Origin: Oculatella sp. LEGE 06141
Lineage (GTDB): Bacteria; Cyanobacteriota; Cyanobacteriia; Elainellales; Elainellaceae
Length of the DNA: 64,000 nt
NCBI RefSeq assembly: GCF_015207605.1
Contig: NZ_JADEWO010000018.1
Span: 1-64,000 of the forward strand
Reading direction: 5' to 3'
In this document: piece by piece, positions 47,994-56,175 of the stretch
How positions within the stretch are numbered: the first letter of the stretch is position 1
Layout: every line of letters begins with the position of its first letter
Notes under the pieces: generated by a model
Told to the model about the DNA's origin: nothing
Database searches by the model: none
The model's input: the letters and a program-made list of their open reading frames with translations, nothing else
Program-made: the position numbers and the translations under genes

Positions 47994-49193
47994 ATGGGTG
48001 ATTTCAGCAGAGTACTCATTATTGTGGAAAACCTTCCAGTACCGTTCGACCGTCGGGTTTGGATGGAAGCAACCACATTGCAAAAAGCGGGATACCAAGT
48101 CTCTGTGATTTCGCCGCAAGGGAATGGGTTTGATCAAGAGTATGAAGTGCTGGAGGGAGTGCATATCTACCGCCATCCGCTGCCGCCAGAGATTAGCTCT
48201 GTTACAGGGTACCTGCGGGAATACGCTTGGGCAGTAGGGGGAGAGTTTCGCCTGGCCAAGCGGGTTTGGCGAGAACGAGGAGGGTTCGATATTGTTCATG
48301 TTTGCAATCCGCCCGACCTTCTGTTTCTCGTTGCCAGTTGGTTCAAGCTCTTCCATGGCGTTCGCATAGTTTTCGACCATCACGATCTCAGCCCGGAGAT
48401 GTATGAAGCGAAATATGCGCGCAGAGACATCTTCTATCATGGCTTGCGCTGGGCCGAACGATTAACCTACGCGGTTGCTGATATCGTGATTTCGACGAAC
48501 GAATCCCACCGCAAGGTTGCCCTGACCCGTGGGCACAAAAAACCAGAAAGGGTGTTTGTGGTTCGCAGCGCTCCTGATTTGGCGCGGTTCCGTTTGCTGC
48601 CGCCAAACCCAATCTATCGCCAGGGACGCACTCACCTGGTTGGTTACATGGGGGTAATGGGTGAACCAGAAGGGGTCGATTACCTGCTGCGGGCGATCCA
48701 ATACATTACCCAAACAAAGCAGCGTCGAGATATTCATTTCATGCTGATTGGTAGTGGGCCAGCGGTTGAAAAGCTGAAAGCCTTGGCGATCGCTCTGGGA
48801 TTGAGTGAGTTTGTCGAATTTACCGGGTTTCAAATGGGTGACTCGCTGCTAGAGCGGCTGTCGAGTTGTGATGTGTGCGTCGAGCCGTCGCCAACCTCTA
48901 CCTACAACGAAAACTGCACGATGAACAAAATCCTGGAATATATGGCGTTAGGCAAACCCATTGTGCAATTTGAGCTGCGAGAGGGACGGCGATCGGCAGA
49001 GGATGCGTCGCTTTATGCCACACCTAATGATGAGGTGGAACTGGCTGAGAAGATTCTAGAGTTGCTGGACGATCCCGGCTTACGTCAACAAATGGGAGCC
49101 AAAGGGCGACACCGGATGGAAACCCAACTGGAGTGGCGGCACCAGGCTCCAAAACTGCTCGAAGCCTATCAGTCGATCGCCCAAAGGCGATAA
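47994..49193 (+). CDS. Glycosyltransferase family 4
   Basis: A 399-residue GT-B enzyme starting MGDFSRVLIIVENLPVPFDR and RVWMEATTLQKAGYQVSVIS, a type often annotated as WbuB/colanic-acid-like GT4. Donor-side motifs are LVGYMGVMGEPEGVDYLLRA, FMLIGSGPAVEKLKALA and VCVEPSPTSTYNENCTMNKI, then LEYMALGKPIVQFEL. The ATG at 47994 has AGGAG ten nt upstream; an in-frame TTG at 47946 is unsupported. It is the last glycosyltransferase before the initiating enzyme. Confidence 0.9.
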   Translation: MGDFSRVLIIVENLPVPFDRRVWMEATTLQKAGYQVSVISPQGNGFDQEYEVLEGVHIYRHPLPPEISSVTGYLREYAWAVGGEFRLAKRVWRERGGFDIVHVCNPPDLLFLVASWFKLFHGVRIVFDHHDLSPEMYEAKYARRDIFYHGLRWAERLTYAVADIVISTNESHRKVALTRGHKKPERVFVVRSAPDLARFRLLPPNPIYRQGRTHLVGYMGVMGEPEGVDYLLRAIQYITQTKQRRDIHFMLIGSGPAVEKLKALAIALGLSEFVEFTGFQMGDSLLERLSSCDVCVEPSPTSTYNENCTMNKILEYMALGKPIVQFELREGRRSAEDASLYATPNDEVELAEKILELLDDPGLRQQMGAKGRHRMETQLEWRHQAPKLLEAYQSIAQRR

Positions 49194-49334
49194 GCGGGCT
49201 TTACTCTGTTGCTGCAGATTGCGATCGCTTAAACCCTCTGATTAACCCAACGCAACCTGTCGCCTAGAGTACGTTTTCATCCTATGAGATCTATCAAAGT
49301 AGGTAAATTCGCCATGTTAGTCAGGCCGCTCTTT

Positions 49335-49370
49335 CTCAGTAAAACCACTGTATTGTTAAATATTACTGAG
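49335..49370. promoter_or_regulatory. Inverted repeat in the gap before the sugar transferase gene
   Basis: CTCAGTAA (49335-49342) and TTACTGAG (49363-49370) are exact complements across a 20-bp spacer. Flanking TTT and GAAA nearly extend the arms. It lies in the 435-bp gap 49194-49628, about 260 bp before the sugar transferase start, with no T-run after it. It could be an operator or part of a leader; the rest of the gap shows no gene. Confidence 0.4.
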
Positions 49371-49628
49371 GAAACCGCTCATCGGGAACAAAATGCGCCT
49401 ATCAGTAAATCGAAGAGGTTCAGGGGACTTTCTCAATTTATCGCCATCGCCAGGTGAAACCCAGTACTTTCACCCGACTTTCATGCCTTAATGTTTGGTA
49501 AAAAGCGTCGTCCTGGCAACGTCAACGTTTTACCCCTGACCCGATGAATCACCAAGTTTTGTCTTGCTTCGTTCATTACCGTTGACGTTGTCCTCGACCG
49601 AATGCAACTTTCGATAGGAACCTAAAGG

Positions 49629-51059
49629 ATGGCACCCAATATCTCGGAAGTAGGCTCTAAGCCAGATTTACGTTCACCTTCCTTCGCGGGACTGCGGCGG
49701 GGAACGACCGTAGGATGGCTTCGCGTCCTGGTTCTCGCTGTAGTAGATTCCCTGCTGTTAGCTTTGGCCTGGATGATGGCTGAATCCCTGGGAACTCAAA
49801 CTACATCCTTTTGGAGTACTCGCCAAGAGCCAACCTCACTGTTCCCTATTGTTGGCATTTCCATCGGTATTATTGCCGCCAGAGGATTATATAAACCGGG
49901 GGAAAAACGGCGCGATTACCTGGGGCTATTCAAGGCGATTACGCTAGCGGACGCCCTCTTGCTGCTCACCGCCTATTTCTATGCCCCCGACCAGTTTGTG
50001 TCGCGATCGCATTTTGTGCTGTTTTGGCTATTCAGTATTCTGCTAACGTGGGTTGGCCGCTGCGTTGTCGATATCACCACAGAACAACTGCGCTCGAATG
50101 GCGCAATCCGCTATCCGGCTTATCTCATCTCTGATCCCCAATATGTAGAACCCTGTGTCAGTTTAATTGAACGAGAAAATCGATACAACATTTTAGGTGT
50201 GGTTGATGCCCGTGCGCTCGATCGCAATCGGCGAGAGGCCACCTTTGCCTCGATTCGCGGCTTGGGTATCGTTGAAGCGTTTGTCTCCTGGGATGCCATC
50301 AAGAACCGCTTGTTCCTCTGCTGGCATTTTCAAACCGCAGGCATTACCCTCCACGTGCTGCCCATCGGCATCGAGCCGCTGTTTAAAGGATCAGAGTTTT
50401 GGATGATTGGCGGCTCGCCCTCGCTGACCTTTCCCCCTCCCGTGATTACGGGCATTGATTTTGGGGTGAAGCGTGCCTTCGATTTCTGCTGTGCTGCTCT
50501 GATCTTAATCCTGGCCTTTCCGCTCTATCTGGCGATCGCCATTCTAATTAAACTGGACTCACCAGGCCCCATCTTTTACAAACAAACCCGGATTGGTCTA
50601 CACGGCAAACCGTTCAAGGCATGGAAGTTTCGCACAATGGTGGCTAATGCCCACAAGTTGCAAAAGGAACTGGAAGCCTTTAACGAGATGAAAGACGGGG
50701 TGATGTTTAAGATGAAAGACGACCCGCGCATTACTCGTGTTGGCAAGTTTTTAAGACAATACAGCTTGGATGAACTGCCGCAAATCTTCAATGTCTTGTT
50801 TGGAGAAATGAGCCTGGTTGGGCCACGTCCCTTCCCAACCCGAGATGTGAAGCGGTTTGCCGAACACCACTTTATTCGCCATGAAGTGCTACCTGGCATT
50901 ACTGGACTCTGGCAGGTGTCTGGCCGCTCAGACGTAACAGATTTTGATCAGGTGATTCACCTCGACCTGACCTACATTGAGAACTGGTCGGTCTGGCTCG
51001 ACCTCAAAATCCTGATTCAAACGGTTCGCGTTGTTTTAAACAAGACAGGAGCGTACTAA
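49629..51059 (+). CDS. Exopolysaccharide polyprenyl glycosylphosphotransferase (initiating sugar transferase)
   Basis: A 476-residue membrane enzyme that puts the first sugar-phosphate on undecaprenyl phosphate. Four or five N-terminal helices (about residues 28-135) and a nucleotide-binding-like middle region precede a last membrane segment (RAFDFCCAALILILAFPLYL). The catalytic domain begins IKLDSPGPIFYKQTRIGLHG and has KAWKFRTMV, YSLDELPQIFNVLFGEMSLV, GPRPFP and GLWQVSGRSD. All expected motifs are present. Its position at the end of the locus, after a 435-bp gap, may mean a separate promoter. Confidence 0.94.
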   Translation: MAPNISEVGSKPDLRSPSFAGLRRGTTVGWLRVLVLAVVDSLLLALAWMMAESLGTQTTSFWSTRQEPTSLFPIVGISIGIIAARGLYKPGEKRRDYLGLFKAITLADALLLLTAYFYAPDQFVSRSHFVLFWLFSILLTWVGRCVVDITTEQLRSNGAIRYPAYLISDPQYVEPCVSLIERENRYNILGVVDARALDRNRREATFASIRGLGIVEAFVSWDAIKNRLFLCWHFQTAGITLHVLPIGIEPLFKGSEFWMIGGSPSLTFPPPVITGIDFGVKRAFDFCCAALILILAFPLYLAIAILIKLDSPGPIFYKQTRIGLHGKPFKAWKFRTMVANAHKLQKELEAFNEMKDGVMFKMKDDPRITRVGKFLRQYSLDELPQIFNVLFGEMSLVGPRPFPTRDVKRFAEHHFIRHEVLPGITGLWQVSGRSDVTDFDQVIHLDLTYIENWSVWLDLKILIQTVRVVLNKTGAY

Positions 51060-51203
51060 AGGGTGGCCTGAAAAAGGGTGGCCTGAAATCAATTGCCCAT
51101 AGTACGGAAATTACTGAACAATTGCACTAACCTTTTTTAGACTAATTGCACTACCATTAACTCAATTTTCTGTTCTACGGATCTCCGACCTCGACTAACT
51201 GCT

Positions 51204-52562
51204 ATGACTAAACCCATCGACGAACAGGACTACTCTGCTGAATCAGATTCATTTAACTTGTACTATTCCAAGTTTTTGGGTTCTCGAAGCGAGCCAGCAA
51301 GTCTAACGAGTTTAAATAGTAGTCCGACGGCTGCGATCGCTGGGGAAGTGCCATCCCCCAAAGTGTATCTAAACCGACCCAGTTTGCTGGCTAGAAACAG
51401 TTTGGTGGGTGCGGGCAGCTTAGTCGCAACCTTGGCCGTTGGGTTTGTTTTAACCGATGGTGCCAGCAGCCAGTTGCCATCGCAAGCGGCAAATCCGGTT
51501 GCTCAACCTCAGCCCGACATCAAGGTGGCCGACAACAACTCGGCCACACGAACCGCTGAGTTACTGCCAGTACCCACCTCTCCTGAGCCGATTGTGGTAC
51601 CCAAGTCCACAGCGGCACGGCGACCCATGCGAGAGGTGCTGGCGGAACGGCTGAGCAAACTGCAAGCAGCAGACGAAACCCGTTTGAATCAAGAACAGGC
51701 TCAGATGCAGCGAACGGCGATCGCCGACCGCAACCAGGAATTTAACCGCAGGCTTCAGCTTCGAGCGCAAGCCCAGCAGCAACAGGCTCTTGCGGCAGCA
51801 AATGCTGCGAGTCAGGCCACCGTAGCTTCGACGGCTGCGCCTCAGGCGGGTGGTGCCCCATCTGCTATCTTATCGGCCACATCTAGCCATTCAGCTCCAG
51901 CGAGTGCAACCTCGCCTCAGCCGCAACAGGGTACGTCTACCCCTATCCTCTCTGCTATGGCAGGATCAGAGTCAGCCGCAGCTTCCAGTGCGATCGCCCC
52001 CCATTCTGAAGCGGGACACACAAGCCAAGCCCATCGGCTAGAACTCGACTCAAGCGTAGCGATAGAGGGGTATGACCTATCTGTCTTTAACCCAACCATG
52101 CTTGAGTTCACCAACGAACAGAACCCGGCGGTGGCCGTGGCCAGCCCTCAGCCTGCGGAGCCGCAAGCCGCCCCTGCTAGCTCGGGTTCTGAAGAAGCTG
52201 TCGCTCCAGCAAGCAACCCACATGCGGTTCGGACTCTGCAAGGGCGCGGCATTCAAGACTATCTGGAGTTACCTCAACGGCTTTCTGAGGACGATCGCTC
52301 TACCCTGCCAGCGATTCTACCCTTGTCGCAACGAGCTGCTGCCGAAGCGGGAACGGTAGATTATCTCAACCAGTTTCTCGTTTTTCACCTGTCCCCGGCT
52401 GAATATCAAAAGCTGTGGGGTGCGAAGCGGTTTAACACTGTTTCTAAAACCATGCCAACCTACGGCGTGATCGATTATCAGCGGCGAGTGGTCATTGTGC
52501 CTTCAGCCTCAACCGCCACCGTAGCGCATGATGCCACTGCTCCTGCGGCTAATGTGCAGTAA
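51204..52562 (+). CDS. Membrane protein with coiled coil and Ala/Gln/Pro-rich region, unknown function
   Basis: A 452-residue protein. The N-terminal 60 residues are hydrophilic and followed by one membrane helix (SLVGAGSLVATLAVGFVL, about 69-86). A Gln/Arg/Ala-rich coiled coil (about 140-205), a low-complexity Ala/Ser/Pro/Gln region (about 205-340) and a small C-terminal globular part (about 345-435) come next. It starts 144 bp after the sugar transferase. No family is recognised; the layout resembles cell-envelope tether proteins. Confidence 0.75.
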   Translation: MTKPIDEQDYSAESDSFNLYYSKFLGSRSEPASLTSLNSSPTAAIAGEVPSPKVYLNRPSLLARNSLVGAGSLVATLAVGFVLTDGASSQLPSQAANPVAQPQPDIKVADNNSATRTAELLPVPTSPEPIVVPKSTAARRPMREVLAERLSKLQAADETRLNQEQAQMQRTAIADRNQEFNRRLQLRAQAQQQQALAAANAASQATVASTAAPQAGGAPSAILSATSSHSAPASATSPQPQQGTSTPILSAMAGSESAAASSAIAPHSEAGHTSQAHRLELDSSVAIEGYDLSVFNPTMLEFTNEQNPAVAVASPQPAEPQAAPASSGSEEAVAPASNPHAVRTLQGRGIQDYLELPQRLSEDDRSTLPAILPLSQRAAAEAGTVDYLNQFLVFHLSPAEYQKLWGAKRFNTVSKTMPTYGVIDYQRRVVIVPSASTATVAHDATAPAANVQ

Positions 52563-52618
52563 TGCTCGGCACAAACCCACCTTCCAATAGCAGCAGAATG
52601 GCGACGCAGTCATCTGGA

Positions 52619-53761
52619 TTAGATCCAGGGTTCATCGTCATCATCGTCGTCTACGGCTGATGGCTCAGCCTCGGTTACAGTTGCCTGATTCGTGACCGCT
52701 AAGGGTGGTTCTGAGGTCGGTTCTGGATTGGGATCGGCCTCCCGATCGATTTCTTCCAGAATCCAGGGATCATCATCCAGAACGAAGGGATTAGCAGCAA
52801 AGGGATCGGGTTGAGGTGGGGGTGGCTCACTGATGAGCGAGGACGGTGGCTCTAATGGAGGCTCTGGACTGGGAGTAACGTCTCGCTCAAAGATTTCTTC
52901 GGCGTGAACCGTTAGGGTTTGAATGCCTTCTTCGACCTGTCTGTTGAGCAGGTGTGTCCGTTCTCTTACCTGTTCGGTAAAGTCCTGACTGCTCTCTTTG
53001 GCGCGTTTTGCCAGCGTTTGTGCGTCTTCCTGTAACTGTTCGTTGAGGGTGTGCAGTCGCTCTTTTGCTTGCTGCGATAGCCGTTGGGCTTGCTCTCTGG
53101 CACGTTCAGCCAGCGTTTGAAACTGCCCTTTCGCTTGTTCGGTTCTCGTTTGAGCATCCTGAGCGATCGCCTGTAGCTCTTGCAACGTTTGCTGTTTCAG
53201 ATGCAGGTAATCGTCTTTCAAAGCGGCTCTGGCTTTGTTGAGCTTTTGCTGTAGCCCTTCACTAAACACAGTGAACGTTTGCACGGATGACTCTGCCACC
53301 AACAGGCGCGATCGCCCAATGCTGCTAATCTGGTCTGGCGGCAGTTGGTAAATGTCACCCGCAATACCGCTCCAGCCATTAGACAGGAAAAGATACTGAG
53401 TAATTTCTCCGGTTTGCACGTTAAACAGGCAATCGGTGATTTTTCCCAACTGGTTACCCGCATCACTCCACAGGTCGCGATTTAACAGAGATTCGAGCTG
53501 TCGCACCTTGCCAGCATCCGTTTCTTCGGGCTGAGAGTGGGTCAATACACCGTTTGCTCCAAGTGCCTCGATTTGCGCCAGCTTAAACGCGGTTTTTTTA
53601 GCACCCATCAAGCCCGATTTACAAATGAATCCCAACACACGGTGCGCCTGTGGGTACATCCACAGCACCTCAACTCGCCCCAACTCCTCTAAGGTGGTGC
53701 GATCCAGCACGAGTTGATTGATCAAGTCGCTTTGTCGAATAACCTCTGGTCGAATCGCCAT
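52619..53761 (-). CDS. PRC-barrel domain protein with long coiled coil and acidic tail
   Basis: A 380-residue protein. Two PRC-barrel-like repeats occupy about residues 1-160 (QLVLDRTTLEELGRVEVLWM and GNQLGKITDCLFNVQTGEIT). A heptad-rich helix of about 120 residues with many Gln, Ala and Glu follows, as in apolipoprotein-like or phage-tail-like repeats (for example AKERLHTLNEQLQEDAQTLA). The Pro-rich tail ends in six aspartates and EPWI. The ATG at 53759-53761 has AGGAGG 12 nt upstream; an extension of 23 codons is unsupported. It is convergent with the preceding gene. Confidence 0.82.
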   Translation of the reverse strand: MAIRPEVIRQSDLINQLVLDRTTLEELGRVEVLWMYPQAHRVLGFICKSGLMGAKKTAFKLAQIEALGANGVLTHSQPEETDAGKVRQLESLLNRDLWSDAGNQLGKITDCLFNVQTGEITQYLFLSNGWSGIAGDIYQLPPDQISSIGRSRLLVAESSVQTFTVFSEGLQQKLNKARAALKDDYLHLKQQTLQELQAIAQDAQTRTEQAKGQFQTLAERAREQAQRLSQQAKERLHTLNEQLQEDAQTLAKRAKESSQDFTEQVRERTHLLNRQVEEGIQTLTVHAEEIFERDVTPSPEPPLEPPSSLISEPPPPQPDPFAANPFVLDDDPWILEEIDREADPNPEPTSEPPLAVTNQATVTEAEPSAVDDDDDDEPWI

Positions 53762-53901
53762 TTGACTTGTCGCCCTCCTGGTGGCACGATATCTATTTCC
53801 AGAATATCGGCTGACGATTGGGCATGCCAAAAGGACTGGCGATCGCGACTATTTTTGTCTGCCGATCGCCACTCAATTGCCAATTAATGCCAATCGACCA
53901 A

Positions 53902-54486
53902 TCAATAGGTATAGCTTCTCATGCCTCTGACATGGGCCACATAACGCTGCAAAATTGAAAAGCTGTATTCGGCAATACTGGGGTAACGGCGGCCTGCATA
54001 AAACTCTGGTGCCGTGGAGGTGTAGTTTTGGGGATTGCCGCTATACCAACGGGAAGCAACCTGGCGAATGGCGATCGTCACATCTCCACCGCTAGTAGCC
54101 CATGCGTCTTGCCAATATTGGTTCAGCTTATAGTCAATCACCTGAAGCTGAATGTCTGGACTGTTCAAAAAGTCAGCTTGGGAAATGGAATGCCCCAACG
54201 CCTCTCGCGTCCAACTAGCCACGTTAGCAGGCATAACTTGACCATAGCCAAGCGCTCCTGAGTAGGGATTAACAGCCCGAAAATTGCTGCTGCTCTCTTG
54301 CCCAATAATGGCACGGCGCAACGCTACCAAATGATCTGACAAAGTGACATACTCTTGCGAATTGCTAGCCACCTCAGCCTGAGCGATCGACGGATTCATC
54401 GATAGAGCCAACCCAACTCCAAGCATGCCGCTGATGAGTGCTGAAGTTAAAGTTCTTGAGCAACGGAGCGCTTTCGTAATCACCAT
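53902..54486 (-). CDS. Lytic transglycosylase (SLT domain), secreted
   Basis: A 194-residue protein with a signal peptide ending AQA-EV (cleavage near residue 37). The SLT fold follows: the catalytic glutamate is Glu64 in IIGQESSSNFRAVNP, followed by GALGYGQVMPANVASW and a terminal YAGRRYPSIAEYSF. It would cleave peptidoglycan glycan strands in the periplasm. It stands alone on the minus strand, divergent from a small glycine-rich protein gene. Confidence 0.88.
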   Translation of the reverse strand: MVITKALRCSRTLTSALISGMLGVGLALSMNPSIAQAEVASNSQEYVTLSDHLVALRRAIIGQESSSNFRAVNPYSGALGYGQVMPANVASWTREALGHSISQADFLNSPDIQLQVIDYKLNQYWQDAWATSGGDVTIAIRQVASRWYSGNPQNYTSTAPEFYAGRRYPSIAEYSFSILQRYVAHVRGMRSYTY

Positions 54487-54599
54487 TAAAGATTTGTCCT
54501 AATCAAAAACACAACAGGCTAAGAAACGGTATGAGCGGTAAGTTCCGTTCAAAGCTTTCCTACAATGCCCGTCTCTGTGAATTAGGTGGACAGTAAATT

Positions 54600-54625
54600 T
54601 ACGGATCTTACGGAATTTATACGGA
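54600..54625. promoter_or_regulatory. Three TACGGA direct repeats between divergent genes
   Basis: TACGGA occurs at 54600-54605, 54609-54614 and 54620-54625, in the 379-bp gap (54487-54865) between the lytic transglycosylase and the glycine-zipper gene. Spacings of 9 and 11 bp suggest regulator half-sites. The rest of the gap shows no supportable gene. Confidence 0.35.
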
Positions 54626-54865
54626 GTAGTAGTTTATTAGAAGCGTCGTAATACTGGGTTTCGTTACTCAAACTTTGCTGTTTTTTACAAAAAATTAATT
54701 TAGCTGTCGTAAAGCCTTAAAAAACCGCGCATGAGTGGCTGGTATCTTAATAATTGGTTACCCTAGAACTAGCAAACTACCTAGAAATCAAGGAAGAAAT
54801 CAAGGAGATCCTTACAGCCCCTGCTCCTGCTTTCAACGTTGACGAACTCTTTAGGAGAGCAAACA

Positions 54866-55243
54866 ATGAAAGATATTTTGAAAGGCGCAATTCTCCCAGG
54901 TCTACTGGCAACTGGCCTGGTTGGAACCAACATGCTGGTCGCACAACCGGCTCAGGCAAATGATTTGTTGCGCGATATTGGTATTGGTGCGGCGGCGGGT
55001 GCTGTTTCTGGAACGATCACCAATAACGATTCCCTGTTAGAGAATGCGATCGACGGTGCTGCCGCTGGTGCCGCTGTGAATACGGTCAATCGCAACTCCG
55101 ATAACCGCAACCTTGGCCGAGATGCCGGGGTGGGCGCGGCAGGCGGTGCTGCCTCTGGAATCATCCGCGATAACGACGTTCCAATCGATAATGCTATCAA
55201 TGGAGCAGCAGCGGGTGCAGCCATTCACCTATTGAGAGATTAG
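54866..55243 (+). CDS. Secreted glycine-zipper protein with an internal duplication
   Basis: A 125-residue protein. A signal peptide ends AQA-ND (about residue 31). The mature part is two copies of a unit of about 45 residues: the first has DIGIGAAAGAVSGTITNNDS and DGAAAGAAVNTVNR, the second DAGVGAAGGAASGIIRDNDV and NGAAAGAAIHLLRD. GxxxG-type spacing indicates glycine-zipper membrane or self-association helices. The ATG at 54866 has AGGAG eight nt upstream. A strong terminator follows. Function is unknown. Confidence 0.78.
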   Translation: MKDILKGAILPGLLATGLVGTNMLVAQPAQANDLLRDIGIGAAAGAVSGTITNNDSLLENAIDGAAAGAAVNTVNRNSDNRNLGRDAGVGAAGGAASGIIRDNDVPIDNAINGAAAGAAIHLLRD

Positions 55244-55343
55244 CAGCGTACTCGTTTCGGGTAGCGATCGCTCAGCAGTTCAATAGGTTTAAGGCTCCTC
55301 AGCTCAGGCAAATCTCAGGTAAATAAGCCACTGCAGTTTTCTG

Positions 55344-55375
55344 AAAATCCCCTAGAATTCTCTGGGGGATTTTTC
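55344..55375 (+). terminator. Rho-independent terminator
   Basis: AAAATCCCC (55344-55352) pairs with GGGGATTTT (55365-55373) and continues into a T-run. It lies about 100 bp after the glycine-zipper gene. The remainder of the 411-bp gap (55244-55654) shows no supportable gene; three CTCATCCAAAATG-like words repeat at about 55448-55480. Confidence 0.8.
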
Positions 55376-55654
55376 ATTGCCCCCTAACTTTGGGAATACT
55401 GATCGCAGGAGCATCGCTTCATAGATACGACCGCCATTGAAAAAAGCTCATCCAAAATGCTCATCCAAAATGCTCACCCAAGGCAGTGGCGATTGTTGAG
55501 CTAATTCGGGTTAGTGTGGCTAATGGTTGCATCTGCCAAGACACGCGCTAGAACAGATGAGTGTGTCGCAGAAATTATTTAAACAGCGTTAGTTGTAGAA
55601 AAACTAAGATATCCATACTTCCAAGAACTAGCTTGACGTAAATTAGCATCTCCT

Positions 55655-56050
55655 ATGTCCCGCATCCCACACAAAATCAGTCCTAGAACGCTGTTTTGGC
55701 TCTGGTACGAGCGTGCGACCCTGGCTCAGAAAGAGGTCGCTAGAGCCGATTTCCAGCGTTTTGTGGCTCAAGCTGAAACCCTCAGCCAAAATCAACCATC
55801 CAGTTCGTCTCATACCGATGCGAAGAATGGCACTGAGACGACCAAAGCCGATGCAGTAGGGCTAGAGAACAACCCATCCCTAGCCTTGCGACTGCGGAGC
55901 CAACGGCTGAGAGCCAAAAGCCAGGAACAGTTGATTCGGAGCCAGGAATTACGCCGTCAAAGCAAACTACTGACTCGGAACGCGCAACACGCCAAATTCC
56001 AGTGTTCCAACAACGCAAGCGGCCATTCCTATACCTTCCATAAGCCGTAG
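55655..56050 (+). CDS. Hypothetical protein, 131 residues
   Basis: The N-terminus MSRIPHKISPRTLFWLWYER and the following AQKEVARADFQRFVAQAETL look like folded protein. The middle is low-complexity (Ser, Thr, Asn), and the C-terminal region is rich in Arg, Gln and Leu (LRSQRLRAKSQEQLIRSQEL), likely a basic helix. There is no signal peptide and no recognisable family. No strong ribosome-binding site precedes the ATG. Confidence 0.5.
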   Translation: MSRIPHKISPRTLFWLWYERATLAQKEVARADFQRFVAQAETLSQNQPSSSSHTDAKNGTETTKADAVGLENNPSLALRLRSQRLRAKSQEQLIRSQELRRQSKLLTRNAQHAKFQCSNNASGHSYTFHKP

Positions 56051-56175
56051 TTTAACGGTAACGCCCGCGCCGTTACACCAGATCTACTGACCTTTCAAAA
56101 ACGGCACGGGATCTATAGCCCCGCAAACGCTCCGTTAGTTAAACTCAAAACAACACGTGTTATCCCTGAATTGCA

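Noticed and set aside
54754-54963. A 69-codon plus-strand reading whose first half looks protein-like (LEIKEEIKEILTAPAPAF)
   Set aside because: It needs a TTG start and overlaps the glycine-zipper gene in another frame; that gene has a strong ribosome-binding site and signal peptide.
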